A stretch of 64,000 bases of DNA from the NCBI GenBank assembly GCA_041394185.1, contig JAWKIQ010000001.1, positions 1,550,001 to 1,614,000 on the forward strand, given 5' to 3'. The position numbers and the translations under genes were made by a program. Positions 7,529 to 19,352 of the stretch are shown piece after piece; within the stretch, counting starts at the first letter, position 1; each line of letters begins with the position of its first letter. The notes beneath the pieces are model-generated. The model saw only the letters and a program-made list of their open reading frames with translations, made no database searches and had not been told where the DNA came from. The DNA comes from Acidimicrobiales bacterium (GTDB lineage Bacteria > Actinomycetota > Acidimicrobiia > Acidimicrobiales > Poriferisodalaceae).

Positions 7529-7532
<4 letters not shown>
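5877..7532 (+). CDS. csb2: Type I-G Cas5-Cas6 fusion protein Csb2 (GSU0054 family)
   Basis: A 551-residue protein. The N-terminus (GRFVATDPTDRDRAEWPPHPARLFSAL) is the Csb2/GSU0054 signature and corresponds to the Cas5-like part that caps the crRNA 5' handle. The C-terminus contains a glycine-rich RAMP loop (GSGRFHGLGLMRP, near residue 535) typical of Cas6-like crRNA-processing domains. No stand-alone cas6 is in the window, so this protein is the likely processing enzyme for the array and for the repeat-like element at 4081-4118. GTG start; its stop overlaps the ATG of cas3. Confidence 0.93.
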
Positions 7533-10326
<2,794 letters not shown>

Positions 10327-10330
<4 letters not shown>

Positions 10331-11211
10331 CTCCGATCAGACTCGCCGGCCTAGAAGGCACGAACCCGTTGGGCTTCTTCGCTGCACTGGGACTGCTGGA
10401 CATAGCGGACAGACACGGTGGTGACCTGCGGCTGCGCTGGACCGACGAGCCGATACCGCGCGCCGAGCTACTGACGGACTTGACGATCGACGAGATAGTC
10501 GAGTTGGTTCTTTCGGACCTGGAGGGGTGGGCTAGTGCTCCCGTTCTGGCGATGTTCGATGACATCAACCTCGAGCCCTCCGACAACCGGCGCTTCATCG
10601 AGGCATGTACGAACGCCGACGATGGCGGCCGCAGCCGACGACTTGTCGCTGCCTTGGTGGCAGAGGGCACAGCCTTGGATGGCAACGGCAGTTGCAAGCC
10701 GACGGATCTGCACTTCACAGCCGGTCAGCAGCGGTTCATGGCAGCTGCAAGAGAGATCCGCGGCGTGGTGGGAACCGAGGCTCTGCGCTCGGCACTAATC
10801 GAACGCTGGCACTACGACTCACAGGCGAAGTCGCTCATGTGGGACGTCGCCGACGATCGCGTCTATGCCCTGTCGGCTGGAGATCCTTCCAAGGATGCGA
10901 AGCTCACGGTCCCAGGCGCCGAGTGGTTAGCGCTTCTGGGGCTGGCCTCGTTTCCATGCTTCGCTGACTCAGATCGAACTCGCACTACCGGTGCCGGGGG
11001 CAGCTGGAAGGCCGGCACCTTCACCTGGCCTCTGTGGTCCGGGGCTTGCGACCGCCATGTCGCATCGTCACTTGTCGCCCACGCCACGTTGCTGAGCACC
11101 GACCCTCGTTGGGCCGCCCAGCTCTCAGTCACACGCATTCTCCGGTCTTCTGTTAGACGGTCGGCCCAGGGCGGGTATGGCAGCTTCGGGCCTCCGAGCT
11201 CGATCGTCTAA
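10327..11211 (+). CDS. csb3: Type I-G Cas8-like subunit Csb3 (Cas8g / Cas8u2)
   Basis: A 294-residue protein starting with the motif LAGLEGTNPLGFFAALGLLD, found at the N-terminus of the I-G/I-U large-subunit candidates (Csb3, and the longer Csx17). The short length fits Csb3/GSU0052 better than Csx17. In the complex this subunit is expected to recognise the PAM and recruit Cas3. Its ATG overlaps the cas3 stop (ATGA), and it ends the operon, which has the order small ORF, csb1, csb2, cas3, csb3 with essentially no gaps. Confidence 0.88.
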
Positions 11212-11229
11212 CCACGTCGCCGATCAGGC

Positions 11230-11835
11230 ATGCGTCGTATCATCGCCGGCGTGTCGATGTGGGAGGTAGTGGCCGAACGGGGTACCCAGGTCGCCTTCTC
11301 GGCGGGCCAGGTCTTGATGCGCCAAGGCGACATCGGCACCCACTGCTACGCGCTGGTGGAAGGCGAGGTGCTGGTCGAGGTGACCGCCCTGTCGGGATCC
11401 ACCGCCATCATCGGCAGGCGGGGTCCGGGGTCGGTCATCGGCGAGATGGCAGCGCTGTTGGCGGCCGAGCGGTCTGCGACCGTAACGGCCCACACCGACG
11501 TGGTCGCAAGGGTGCTGCGAGCCGACGAGCTCGAGGCGGCTCTGGCGGCCGAACCAGAGCTGGCCGTCGGCGAGCTCAAGCGACTGGCCCGTCAGCTGCG
11601 CGACCTGACTGTGCGCTATTCGGCGCGGGGCGAGGACCTCACCCATCGGGTGCTTCAGATTCTCGAGATGAACGCCGCCGAAACCGGATCCCGGGTGTTC
11701 CGGTCGACCCGTGAGGAGCTGGCCGGCTGGGTTGGCGCCACCCGCGAGGCCGTCACCCGAACTCTGCGAGACCTCGAGAAGCAGGGTGTGGTGCGGCTGA
11801 GACGCGGGTCGGTCGAGCTGCTCGACGGGGTATGA
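11230..11835 (+). CDS. Crp/Fnr-family transcriptional regulator
   Basis: 201 residues: an N-terminal cyclic-nucleotide-binding-like beta barrel (GQVLMRQGDIGTHCYALVEGEV, then PGSVIGEMAALLAAERSATVTA) and a C-terminal winged helix with STREELAGWVGATREAVTRTLRDLEKQG. Only one Cys is visible, so an Fnr iron-sulfur cluster is unlikely; the cAMP-site residues are not complete enough to call a ligand. Start is uncertain because no good ribosome-binding site precedes the ATG at 11230; ATG at 11257 is an alternative. It begins 18 bp after csb3 on the same strand, so read-through from the cas operon is possible. A perfect CRP-like palindrome sits just downstream, before the P450 gene. Confidence 0.9.
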   Translation: MRRIIAGVSMWEVVAERGTQVAFSAGQVLMRQGDIGTHCYALVEGEVLVEVTALSGSTAIIGRRGPGSVIGEMAALLAAERSATVTAHTDVVARVLRADELEAALAAEPELAVGELKRLARQLRDLTVRYSARGEDLTHRVLQILEMNAAETGSRVFRSTREELAGWVGATREAVTRTLRDLEKQGVVRLRRGSVELLDGV

Positions 11836-11847
11836 GGTTGGTCACTT

Positions 11848-11863
11848 CGTGATCTAGATCACG
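11848..11863. promoter_or_regulatory. CRP-like operator palindrome
   Basis: CGTGATCTAGATCACG is a perfect 16-bp palindrome of the form GTGA-N6-TCAC, the classical Crp-family spacing. It lies 12 bp after the stop of a Crp-family gene and 54 bp before the ATG of the P450, so the regulator probably controls the P450 from here. Confidence 0.7.
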
Positions 11864-11917
11864 GACTGCGAAGCCCGCAGCGCTCATCGTTCCCCCAAGG
11901 CACTGGGAGGAGCAACA

Positions 11918-13144
11918 ATGTCGCTGATCGAGTCATCCGACCGAACCGAGTTCAATCCGTTCGCACCGGGGTACTTCCAAGACCCGACCGTGCAGCTCGG
12001 GTCGATCCGTCAGCAACAGGCGGTGCACCGCAGCGAGTTGCTGGGTGGCTACCTGGTGACCCGCTACGACGACGTCCATTTCGTGGGCCGCGACCGCCGC
12101 TTCGAGTCGTCGATCCGCCATGCGGCGTCGTCGCCGGCCATCGACGCCGAGCGGGCCCAGAACGCTGCCGACCCGCGGGCCGAGCTGTCGATGCTGCGCG
12201 TCGACGGAGACGACCACACCCGTTTGCGGCGTCTGGTGTCGCGTGCCTTCACCCCCAAGGCGATCTCGGCCCTTCAGCACCGCACCGTCGAAATCGCCGA
12301 CGAGCTCTTGGACGATCTGGCCCGCAGTGGCGGCGGCGATCTGATCGACGACTACGCGCTGCGCCTGCCGGTTCAGGTGATCTCCGAGATGCTCGGAATG
12401 CCCACCGCCGACCTGTCGCTGCTGCGGGCGTGGTCACACCAGCTCGCCAGCACCCTCGACCCTCTCAGCCCGCCCGAGGCCAGGCAGGCATCGGTGGTGG
12501 CCATCGGCGAGATGTCCGACTACGTCACCGACATCTACGAACAAAAGCGCCGCAACCCCGACGACGCCATCTTCTCGGCCTTGATCGCGGCCGAAGACGA
12601 CGGCGAGCGCCTGACCCACGACGAGGTGATCGCCAACGTGCTGCTGTTGTACGTGGCGGGCCACGAGACCACCACAAACCTGATCGGAAACGGTGTGGTC
12701 GAACTGCTGGCCCATCCCGAGCAGGCCCGTGCGGTGCGCGAACGCCCCGACCTCGACTCGAACGTCATCGAGGAGGTCCTGAGGTACAACCCGCCGGTTC
12801 AGTTCACCCGCCGCATTGCCCTGGAAGACGTCGAGGTCGGAGGTGAGATGATCCCCCGTGGCGCGGTCGTGATGCTGGCCAATGCCGCTGCCAACCGAGA
12901 CCCCAAGAAGTGGGGCGCCGACGCCGACCAATTCCGGGTCGAGCGCGCCGACGCAGCCGACCAGCTGTCGTTCGGCGCCGGCCCTCACTATTGCCTGGGA
13001 GCCGCACTGGCCAGGATGGAGGCCCAGGTCGGCCTGCCACGGCTGATCCGCCGATTCCCCAAGATGGCGGCGGCTGCACCGGTCGAGTTCGAGCAGCGGA
13101 TGGTGCTGCGCGGCGTCGGTTCGCTCGAGGTCTCGGTCGGCTGA
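11918..13144 (+). CDS. Cytochrome P450
   Basis: A soluble bacterial P450 of 408 residues. The oxygen-activation motif AGHETT is at 247-252, the ExxR motif at 286-289 (EVLR) and the heme-thiolate loop FGAGPHYCLG with Cys359. It is preceded by GGAGGA at a good distance from ATG. P450s of this type insert oxygen into small hydrophobic substrates using ferredoxin and a reductase, neither of which is nearby. Substrate cannot be read from the sequence. The neighbouring Crp-type regulator and palindrome point to specific induction or repression. Confidence 0.95.
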   Translation: MSLIESSDRTEFNPFAPGYFQDPTVQLGSIRQQQAVHRSELLGGYLVTRYDDVHFVGRDRRFESSIRHAASSPAIDAERAQNAADPRAELSMLRVDGDDHTRLRRLVSRAFTPKAISALQHRTVEIADELLDDLARSGGGDLIDDYALRLPVQVISEMLGMPTADLSLLRAWSHQLASTLDPLSPPEARQASVVAIGEMSDYVTDIYEQKRRNPDDAIFSALIAAEDDGERLTHDEVIANVLLLYVAGHETTTNLIGNGVVELLAHPEQARAVRERPDLDSNVIEEVLRYNPPVQFTRRIALEDVEVGGEMIPRGAVVMLANAAANRDPKKWGADADQFRVERADAADQLSFGAGPHYCLGAALARMEAQVGLPRLIRRFPKMAAAAPVEFEQRMVLRGVGSLEVSVG

Positions 13145-13201
13145 CCACCACAAGTACCGGCTTAACGCCGTCCACTCCTGATGCCACGATGCGGGAACCG
13201 C

Positions 13202-13216
13202 TGGACGTAGTTTCCA
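13202..13216. promoter_or_regulatory. IclR-type operator
   Basis: TGGACGTAGTTTCCA fits the recalled IclR-family consensus TGGAAATNATTTCCA at 11 of 14 defined positions. It is 21 bp before the GTG of an IclR-family gene, the expected place for autoregulation of the operon that follows. Confidence 0.6.
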
Positions 13217-13237
13217 CGTATCGGTAGATTCCGCGAT

Positions 13238-14002
13238 GTGGCATCGGTCCAGAGTGTGGAACGAGCCCTGCTGCTGCTGACCGAAATCGGTCGCGAAGCG
13301 GGCGGACTCGTCGACCTGGCCACGCGCACCGACCTGCCCACCAGCACAACGGCAAGGCTGCTGAGCACCCTCGAACAGGCCGGGGCCGTCGTGCGATCGG
13401 ACTCGACGTATCAGATCGGCCCGGCCATCCAGTCGATGGTTCGCTCGCCCGACGTTTCGATAGGGCTCGAAGCCATCACACACCCTCACCTGATCGAGTT
13501 GAGCGAACTGCTGGACGAAGCCGCGTGTCTGGCGATCGTTTCGGGCGACGAGACCGTAACCGTCGACCAGGTCGACGCACCCAAACCGATCCAGGCCGAG
13601 AACTGGACCGGCACCAGGGTGCCCATGCACGCGGGAGGGGCGGGCGCGGTGGTGATGGCGACCTGGCCAGACAGCGAGGTCGACCGCTATCTCGCCGGCG
13701 ATCTGGCAACGTTCTCCCCCAGCACCGTCACAGACCCACAACGACTCCGGATTCGTATTCGCCAGGCCAGGGTGCGGCGGGTGCTGTGGTCGCACGGCGA
13801 GTTCGTAGACGGCTTGTCGTCGTGTTCGGCCGCCGTCGTCGACCGCTCGGGACGGGCGGTGGCAGCGCTTTACACCTACGGGCCGTCGTTTCGATTCCCC
13901 GCCCAGGGCGAAGCCGACCGGATCGCATCCGCGGTGCTGGATCACGCCGACCAGATATCGGCCCAGCTGGGCTGGACCAGACAGGCGAACGAGGCAACAT
14001 GA
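13238..14002 (+). CDS. IclR-family transcriptional regulator
   Basis: 254 residues: N-terminal winged helix (SVERALLLLTEIGREAGGLVDLATRTDLPTSTTARLLSTLEQAG in outline) and a C-terminal effector domain (ITHPHLIELSELLDEAACL, then GLSSCSAAVVDRSGRAVAAL). IclR regulators usually respond to a catabolic substrate. The GTG start follows the operator-like box; the stop overlaps the ATG of the next gene (ATGA), so it is the first gene of the N-methyl catabolic operon and probably its regulator. Confidence 0.93.
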   Translation: MASVQSVERALLLLTEIGREAGGLVDLATRTDLPTSTTARLLSTLEQAGAVVRSDSTYQIGPAIQSMVRSPDVSIGLEAITHPHLIELSELLDEAACLAIVSGDETVTVDQVDAPKPIQAENWTGTRVPMHAGGAGAVVMATWPDSEVDRYLAGDLATFSPSTVTDPQRLRIRIRQARVRRVLWSHGEFVDGLSSCSAAVVDRSGRAVAALYTYGPSFRFPAQGEADRIASAVLDHADQISAQLGWTRQANEAT

Positions 14003-15543
14003 CCGACGCACCCGCCCCTCCCCAGCGCCGTCGAGGTCGCCAGCAACGAGCCGCGGCGCCTGCCGGGCCGCCACAGCCGGAGTGGCAGCAGTACAGGCGC
14101 ACGATCGAACCCACCAGGGTGGTCGGCGAGGACGAACTCGAGTCGATTCACCTGGCATCGCTGGAGGTGCTGCGCGATGTCGGCATGGACTTCCTGCACC
14201 CCACTGCGCTGAAGATGTGGGCCGCCGCCGGCGCCCGTGTGCACGACCAAAGGGTGCGGCTGGACCCCGACATGGTGACCGAGTTGATCGCCAGCGTTCC
14301 CAGCGAGTTCAGCCTGCACGCACCCAACCCGGCCCGCGACCTGCGCATAGGTGGCGACAACGTGGTGTTCACGTCGGTGGCCAGCACCCCGAACTTCGTC
14401 GATCGCCGGGGCGGGCGCCGCAGCGGCAACCGCGCCGACTTCCAGAAGCTGGTTCGGCTGACCCAGCAGCTGAACGTGGTACAGAGCCATGGCGGCTATC
14501 CGGTCGAACCCATCGATCTGCACCCCTCGATTCGCCATCTGGAGGCCACCCGAGACCTGCTGACCCTCAGCGACAAGGCGGTCAATGCCTACTCGCTAGG
14601 GGGCCAACGCAACGACGACTGCCTGGAGATGCTCCGCATCGTGCGCGGGCTGACCCACGACGAGGTCGACACCCATCCGATCGTTCACACCGTCATCAAC
14701 GCCAGCTCACCGCTGCGGCTCGACACGCCCATGCTCGAAGGCATCATCCGCTATTCGGCCCGAAACCAGGTGATCATCCTCACGCCGTTCACCCTGGCCG
14801 GTGCGATGGCTCCAGTGACCATCGCCGGGGCCGTGGTGCAGCAAAACGCCGAGGCCCTGGCGGGCATCGCGTTCACCCAACTGGTGCGCAAGGGTTCGCC
14901 TGTTGTGTACGGCGGGTTCACCAGCAACGTCGACATGCAGTCGGGTGCGCCCGCATTCGGCACTCCCGAGTTCATGCAGGCCGCGATGTTGGGCGGACAG
15001 CTCGCCCGCCGCTACGGCATTCCGTATCGCAGCTCGAACGTGTGCGCAGCAAACACCGTCGACACCCAGGCCGGCTACGAGAGCGTGTTCTCGCTGTGGG
15101 GCGCCATCATGGGCGGCGCCAACGTGGTGTTCCACGGCGCCGGATGGATGGAGGGCGGGCTGCACGCCTCGCCCGAGAAGATGGTCATCGATGCCGACCT
15201 GCTGGGGATGGTGGCCAAGTTCCTCCAACCGCTGGTGGTCGACGACGCCACCCGAGCCGTCGACGCCATCGCCGAGGTCGGCCCGGGAGGCCACCATTTC
15301 GGAACCCAACACACCCAGGACCGCTACCGCGACGCGTTCTTCCGCCCGATGATCTCTGACTGGCGCAACTACGAGTCGTGGCACGAGGCCGGCGCACCGA
15401 CGTCGTACGACCACGCCGAACGCCGAGTGGACGAGCTGCTGGCAACCTACGAGCCGCCGGTGCTCGACGACGCCGTACGCGCCGAACTGAACGAGTTCGT
15501 AGAGCGTCGCGTCGCCGAGGGCGGGGTGGCCACCGACTTCTGA
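13999..15543 (+). CDS. MttB-family methyltransferase (non-pyrrolysine, betaine-type)
   Basis: 514 residues of the trimethylamine methyltransferase (MTTB) family, with the characteristic C-terminal half (GGFTSNVDMQSGAPAFGTPE, IMGGANVVFHGAGWMEGGL, GGHHFGTQHTQ). The frame has no internal TAG, so it is not a pyrrolysine enzyme; such homologues, typified by glycine betaine methyltransferase MtgB, move a methyl group from quaternary amines to a corrinoid protein. No corrinoid protein gene is seen nearby. The N-terminal 30 residues are basic and Pro/Ala-rich. ATG overlaps the IclR stop. Substrate (glycine betaine, proline betaine, carnitine) is inferred only from context. Confidence 0.88.
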   Translation: MTDAPAPPQRRRGRQQRAAAPAGPPQPEWQQYRRTIEPTRVVGEDELESIHLASLEVLRDVGMDFLHPTALKMWAAAGARVHDQRVRLDPDMVTELIASVPSEFSLHAPNPARDLRIGGDNVVFTSVASTPNFVDRRGGRRSGNRADFQKLVRLTQQLNVVQSHGGYPVEPIDLHPSIRHLEATRDLLTLSDKAVNAYSLGGQRNDDCLEMLRIVRGLTHDEVDTHPIVHTVINASSPLRLDTPMLEGIIRYSARNQVIILTPFTLAGAMAPVTIAGAVVQQNAEALAGIAFTQLVRKGSPVVYGGFTSNVDMQSGAPAFGTPEFMQAAMLGGQLARRYGIPYRSSNVCAANTVDTQAGYESVFSLWGAIMGGANVVFHGAGWMEGGLHASPEKMVIDADLLGMVAKFLQPLVVDDATRAVDAIAEVGPGGHHFGTQHTQDRYRDAFFRPMISDWRNYESWHEAGAPTSYDHAERRVDELLATYEPPVLDDAVRAELNEFVERRVAEGGVATDF

Positions 15544-15565
15544 CGTCACGAAAGGGGGCCACGCC

Positions 15566-16813
15566 GTGGCGATCGACACGACCGACTGGCAGTCGGAACA
15601 GGCCTGGGTCAACACCAGAGCACCCATCACCGCGGCCATGGGACTGCCGTCTTGCGCCTACACCGACCAGCGCTTCTACGAGCTCGAGCAAGAAGCCGTC
15701 TTCGCAAGATCGTGGGTGACCGTAGGCCTGGCCGCCGAGGTCGCCGAACCGGGGCCAATGCTGGTGCGCCAGGTCGGAGCTGTCTCGGTTCTGATCACCA
15801 GGGGCGAAGATGGCGAGCTGCGCGGCTTTCGCAACTCGTGTCGCCACCGCGGCACAGAGTTGGCCGAGTCCGATTGCACCATCGCCGGCACCATTCGCTG
15901 CCCGTATCACCGGTGGGGATACTCGAGCTCGGGCGACCTGATCGCCACCCCGTTCTTCGAAGAGGTGCCCCGCGACGACTTCGATCCGGGCGACTACGGG
16001 CTGCTCGCCGTGAGGGTTGCGACCTGGGGTGTGCTGTTGTTCGCCTGCCTGGATGAGCGCACTCCCCCGCTGGACGTGTGGCTCGGCGACCTGCCCCGGC
16101 GCATGTCAGGCTACGGCCTCGACGGCTGGCGAATCGCACATCAGGTCACCGTCGAGGTCGACGCCAACTGGAAGCTCATCAGCGAGAACTTCCAGGAGTA
16201 CTACCACCTCACCTGGGTGCACCCGGATCTGGCCAAGGTCAGCCGGGTGAAAGACCACTATCGCTATCAGGGTCCTGGCATGTACTGCGGTCAGACCACC
16301 ACGCCGGTCAGCGGCGATGTGCGCGACGACTGGCTGGTGCTGCCTCCGGCGACGGGCCTCGACGACTCAGACGCCACCAGCGGCCGCTTCGTTGCCATCT
16401 ACCCGAACACGATGCTGTCGGTGCTGCCCAACCACGTGTTCCACATGCGGCTCGAACCGCTGGCGCCCGGCCGCACTCGCGAGACCTGCACCCTGCTGCT
16501 GCCGCCCTCGACCCCCCAACTGGGGCCAGACGACCTCTCTGCGACCCTGGGCTTCTGGATCGACGTCAACAACGAAGACATCGACATATGCCAGCGCAGT
16601 CAGCGCGGCCTGGCGCGTGGTGGCGCACCCGCCGGGCCTCTGGCACCTCGATTCGAAGAGCCGCTGCACCGCTTTCACAACATGCTGGCCGACTGCATGA
16701 CCGCCCGGTCGCCCGCCGATCTGGTGGTGCCTGGAGGCGACGACAGCACCGAGGCAGCCCGCCTCGGCACAGGACCCAACCCCAACCCTCCGGCGATCGA
16801 GAGGAACCCATGA
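15566..16813 (+). CDS. Rieske [2Fe-2S] aromatic-ring-hydroxylating-type oxygenase, alpha subunit
   Basis: 415 residues. Rieske cluster ligands Cys92-x-His94 and Cys112-x2-His115 (CRHRGTEL and CPYHRWGY), then a catalytic domain with the mononuclear iron site in NFQEYYHLTWVHPDL. This architecture is shared by N-demethylating oxygenases such as GbcA (glycine betaine), CntA (carnitine) and stachydrine demethylase, which fits the neighbouring methyl-group genes better than an aromatic substrate. No reductase partner is adjacent. GTG start after AAAGGGGG; its stop overlaps the ATG of the next gene. Confidence 0.92.
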   Translation: MAIDTTDWQSEQAWVNTRAPITAAMGLPSCAYTDQRFYELEQEAVFARSWVTVGLAAEVAEPGPMLVRQVGAVSVLITRGEDGELRGFRNSCRHRGTELAESDCTIAGTIRCPYHRWGYSSSGDLIATPFFEEVPRDDFDPGDYGLLAVRVATWGVLLFACLDERTPPLDVWLGDLPRRMSGYGLDGWRIAHQVTVEVDANWKLISENFQEYYHLTWVHPDLAKVSRVKDHYRYQGPGMYCGQTTTPVSGDVRDDWLVLPPATGLDDSDATSGRFVAIYPNTMLSVLPNHVFHMRLEPLAPGRTRETCTLLLPPSTPQLGPDDLSATLGFWIDVNNEDIDICQRSQRGLARGGAPAGPLAPRFEEPLHRFHNMLADCMTARSPADLVVPGGDDSTEAARLGTGPNPNPPAIERNP

Positions 16814-19347
16814 AAGACCAGGCCCAGGTAGTTGTCATCGGCGGAGGTGTCGTCGGCGCGTCGGTGCTGTATCACCTGGCCAAGGCGGGCTGGACCGACG
16901 CCATGCTGCTGGAGCGCACCGAGTTCACTGCGGGGTCCACGTGGCACTCGGCGGGCGGCATGCACACCCTCAACGGCGATCCCAACGTCGCCAAGTTGCA
17001 GCAGTACACGATCCAGCTCTACGACGAGCTGCAGCGCGAATCGGGCATCGACGCATCTCTGCACATCACCGGCGGGGTCATGCTGGCCGACACCCCAGAA
17101 CGCCTCGACTGGTTGAAGATGAGCCACGCCCGAGGCCGCTATCTGGGCATGGAGACCGAGCTGATCAGCGTCGCTGAGGCCAAGGAACTGCTGCCGATTC
17201 TGGACCCTCAGTACTTCGTGGGGGCGATGTGGGACGCCAACGAGGGCCACCTCGACCCCAGCCAGATCACCCACGCCTACCTGACCTGCGCACGCAACAT
17301 GGGAGCCCAAGCCCATCGACACTCTTGGGTGCGCTCGATCGCCAGGGCCGCCGACGGCGGCTGGGACCTCGCCGTCTACGACACCAACACCGACCAAGAC
17401 AAGGGCACAGTCCACTGCGAACACGTCGTGAACGCAGGGGGTTTGTGGGCTCGCGAGGTGGGCCGCATGGTGGGGCTCGAGTTGCCACTGCTGGCCATGG
17501 AGCACATGTATCTGCTGACCGAAGAGATACCCGAGGTGCTGGCGTTCAACGAGCGCGAGGGCAAGCAGATGATGCACGCCATCGACTTCGGCGGCGAGAT
17601 CTACATGCGCCAAGAAGGCAACGGACTGCTGCTGGGCACCTACGAAAAGGGTGGCGTCCCGTGGTCGCCGCGCCAAACACCGTGGGAATTCGGCGCTCGC
17701 CTGCTGACACCAGATCTCGAACGCATCGCCGAGTCGCTCGACGTGGGGTTCAGGCACTTCCCGATCTTCCAGGAGGCGGGAATCAAGCAGGTCATCAACG
17801 GGCCGTTCACGTTCGCCAGCGACGGCAACCCGCTGCTGGGGCCGGTGCGTGGGCTGCCAGGCTTCTGGTCGGCATGCGCGGTGATGGCTGGGCTGTCGCA
17901 GGGCGGCGGTGTGGGTTTGGCGCTGGCCAACTGGATCACGCAGGGCGACCCAGGCTTCGACGTGTGGGGTATGGACATCGCCCGCTTCGGCGACTTCGCC
18001 ACCATGGCGTTCACCAACGAGAAGGTGCGCGAGAACTACGCCAGACGCTTCAGCATCACGTTCCCCAACGAGTTCCTCCCCAAGGGCCGCAACGTCCAGA
18101 CCTCTCCCATCTATGACCGGCTGGCAGCTGCCAACGCCGTGTTCGGCAGCGGCTTCGGGCTCGAGACCGCTCTGTGGTTCCAGGCCGACGGCGAGGAACC
18201 GATAGAGCAGGTCACCTTTGGCCGGTCGAACGCGTGGGACCAGGTTCGGGCCGAGACCCTGGCCGTGCGATCGAGCGTGGGCATGTGGGAAACCACCGGG
18301 TTCTCGAAGTTCCGTTTCAGCGGACCAGGAGCGCGGGCGTGGCTCGATCGTCTGCTCGCCGGGCGTATACCCAAACCGGGGCGCATGTCGTTGTCGCCCA
18401 TGACCAACCCTGCCGGCAACCTCATAGGCGACCTCACAGTGGCGTGCCTGGGCGCCGCCACCGGCCACAGCGAAGGCCCCTTCGGCACGGTTGTGGGAGG
18501 CGCCACGGGCAACGTGCGCCACCACGAACAGTTCTTGGTATTCGGTTCGGGAATCGCCGAGCGATATTACGAGCGCTGGTTCGACCAGCACCTACCCGCC
18601 GACGGGTCTGTCCGTTACGACACCCTCGGCTTCGAGATGACCGGCTTGTCGATTGCCGGACCCAACGCAAGGGCCGTGCTAGAGAAGGTGACCGACGCCG
18701 ACGTCAGCGCCGAGGGCTTCAAGTTCATGGCGTTCAAGGAGATCACCCTGGGCATGGCGCCTGTGTGGTGCGGGCGGGTCACGTTCACCGGCGACCTCGG
18801 GTACGAGTTCTGGATGCCGGCTCGCTACCAGCGACACGTCTACGAGGTGCTGCTGGCCGCGGGCGAAGAGCACGACCTGCGCATGTTCGGGCTGCACGCA
18901 CTGAACTCGTTGCGGCTGGAGAAGGGGTTCGGAAGCTGGGCCCGCGAGTACCGCCCCATCTACGACCCGTTCGAGGCCGGCCTCGAACGCTTCGTCAAGA
19001 TGGACAAGGACTTCATCGGACGCGACGCCCTGGCCGCCAAGTACGCCCCGGGTGGCCCTGGGGGCGCCGTGCGGCTGGTGACTTTCACGGTCGACACCGA
19101 ACCGGGCCGCGCCGGCGTCGACGTGATCGGCGACGAGCCCATCTGGCACGACGGCGAAGTGGTCGGCTGGGTCACCTCTGGCGGCTACGCCCACCACAGC
19201 GACGTGTCGGTCGCCATGGGTTATGTGCCGGCAGCACTCGGCGATTCGCAGGGTCCGTGGGAGATCGAGATCGTCGGCGCCAGACGCAGCGCAAACCGCC
19301 TCGACCAGTGCCTCTGGGACCCCGAATCGCAGCGCATGCGGATGTAG
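16810..19347 (+). CDS. FAD-dependent N-demethylase with GcvT domain (dimethylglycine/sarcosine dehydrogenase family)
   Basis: 845 residues. N-terminal FAD-binding fold (VVIGGGVVGAS, residues 8-18) with GSTWHSAGG, the position where related enzymes hold FAD covalently through His; C-terminal half from about residue 430 is a tetrahydrofolate-binding aminomethyltransferase (GcvT) domain (GMWETTGFSKFRFSGPGA, GLSIAGPNAR, GDLGYEFWMPA, LRLEKGFGSW). Enzymes of this plan oxidise dimethylglycine or sarcosine and pass the methyl group to tetrahydrofolate as 5,10-methylene-THF. It is the last gene of the IclR operon, coupled to the Rieske gene by ATGA. Confidence 0.92.
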   Translation: MKDQAQVVVIGGGVVGASVLYHLAKAGWTDAMLLERTEFTAGSTWHSAGGMHTLNGDPNVAKLQQYTIQLYDELQRESGIDASLHITGGVMLADTPERLDWLKMSHARGRYLGMETELISVAEAKELLPILDPQYFVGAMWDANEGHLDPSQITHAYLTCARNMGAQAHRHSWVRSIARAADGGWDLAVYDTNTDQDKGTVHCEHVVNAGGLWAREVGRMVGLELPLLAMEHMYLLTEEIPEVLAFNEREGKQMMHAIDFGGEIYMRQEGNGLLLGTYEKGGVPWSPRQTPWEFGARLLTPDLERIAESLDVGFRHFPIFQEAGIKQVINGPFTFASDGNPLLGPVRGLPGFWSACAVMAGLSQGGGVGLALANWITQGDPGFDVWGMDIARFGDFATMAFTNEKVRENYARRFSITFPNEFLPKGRNVQTSPIYDRLAAANAVFGSGFGLETALWFQADGEEPIEQVTFGRSNAWDQVRAETLAVRSSVGMWETTGFSKFRFSGPGARAWLDRLLAGRIPKPGRMSLSPMTNPAGNLIGDLTVACLGAATGHSEGPFGTVVGGATGNVRHHEQFLVFGSGIAERYYERWFDQHLPADGSVRYDTLGFEMTGLSIAGPNARAVLEKVTDADVSAEGFKFMAFKEITLGMAPVWCGRVTFTGDLGYEFWMPARYQRHVYEVLLAAGEEHDLRMFGLHALNSLRLEKGFGSWAREYRPIYDPFEAGLERFVKMDKDFIGRDALAAKYAPGGPGGAVRLVTFTVDTEPGRAGVDVIGDEPIWHDGEVVGWVTSGGYAHHSDVSVAMGYVPAALGDSQGPWEIEIVGARRSANRLDQCLWDPESQRMRM

Positions 19348-19352
19348 ACCAG

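Noticed and set aside
13999..15543. Pyrrolysine-containing trimethylamine methyltransferase
   Set aside because: The frame has no in-frame TAG, so it is a non-pyrrolysine MttB homologue.
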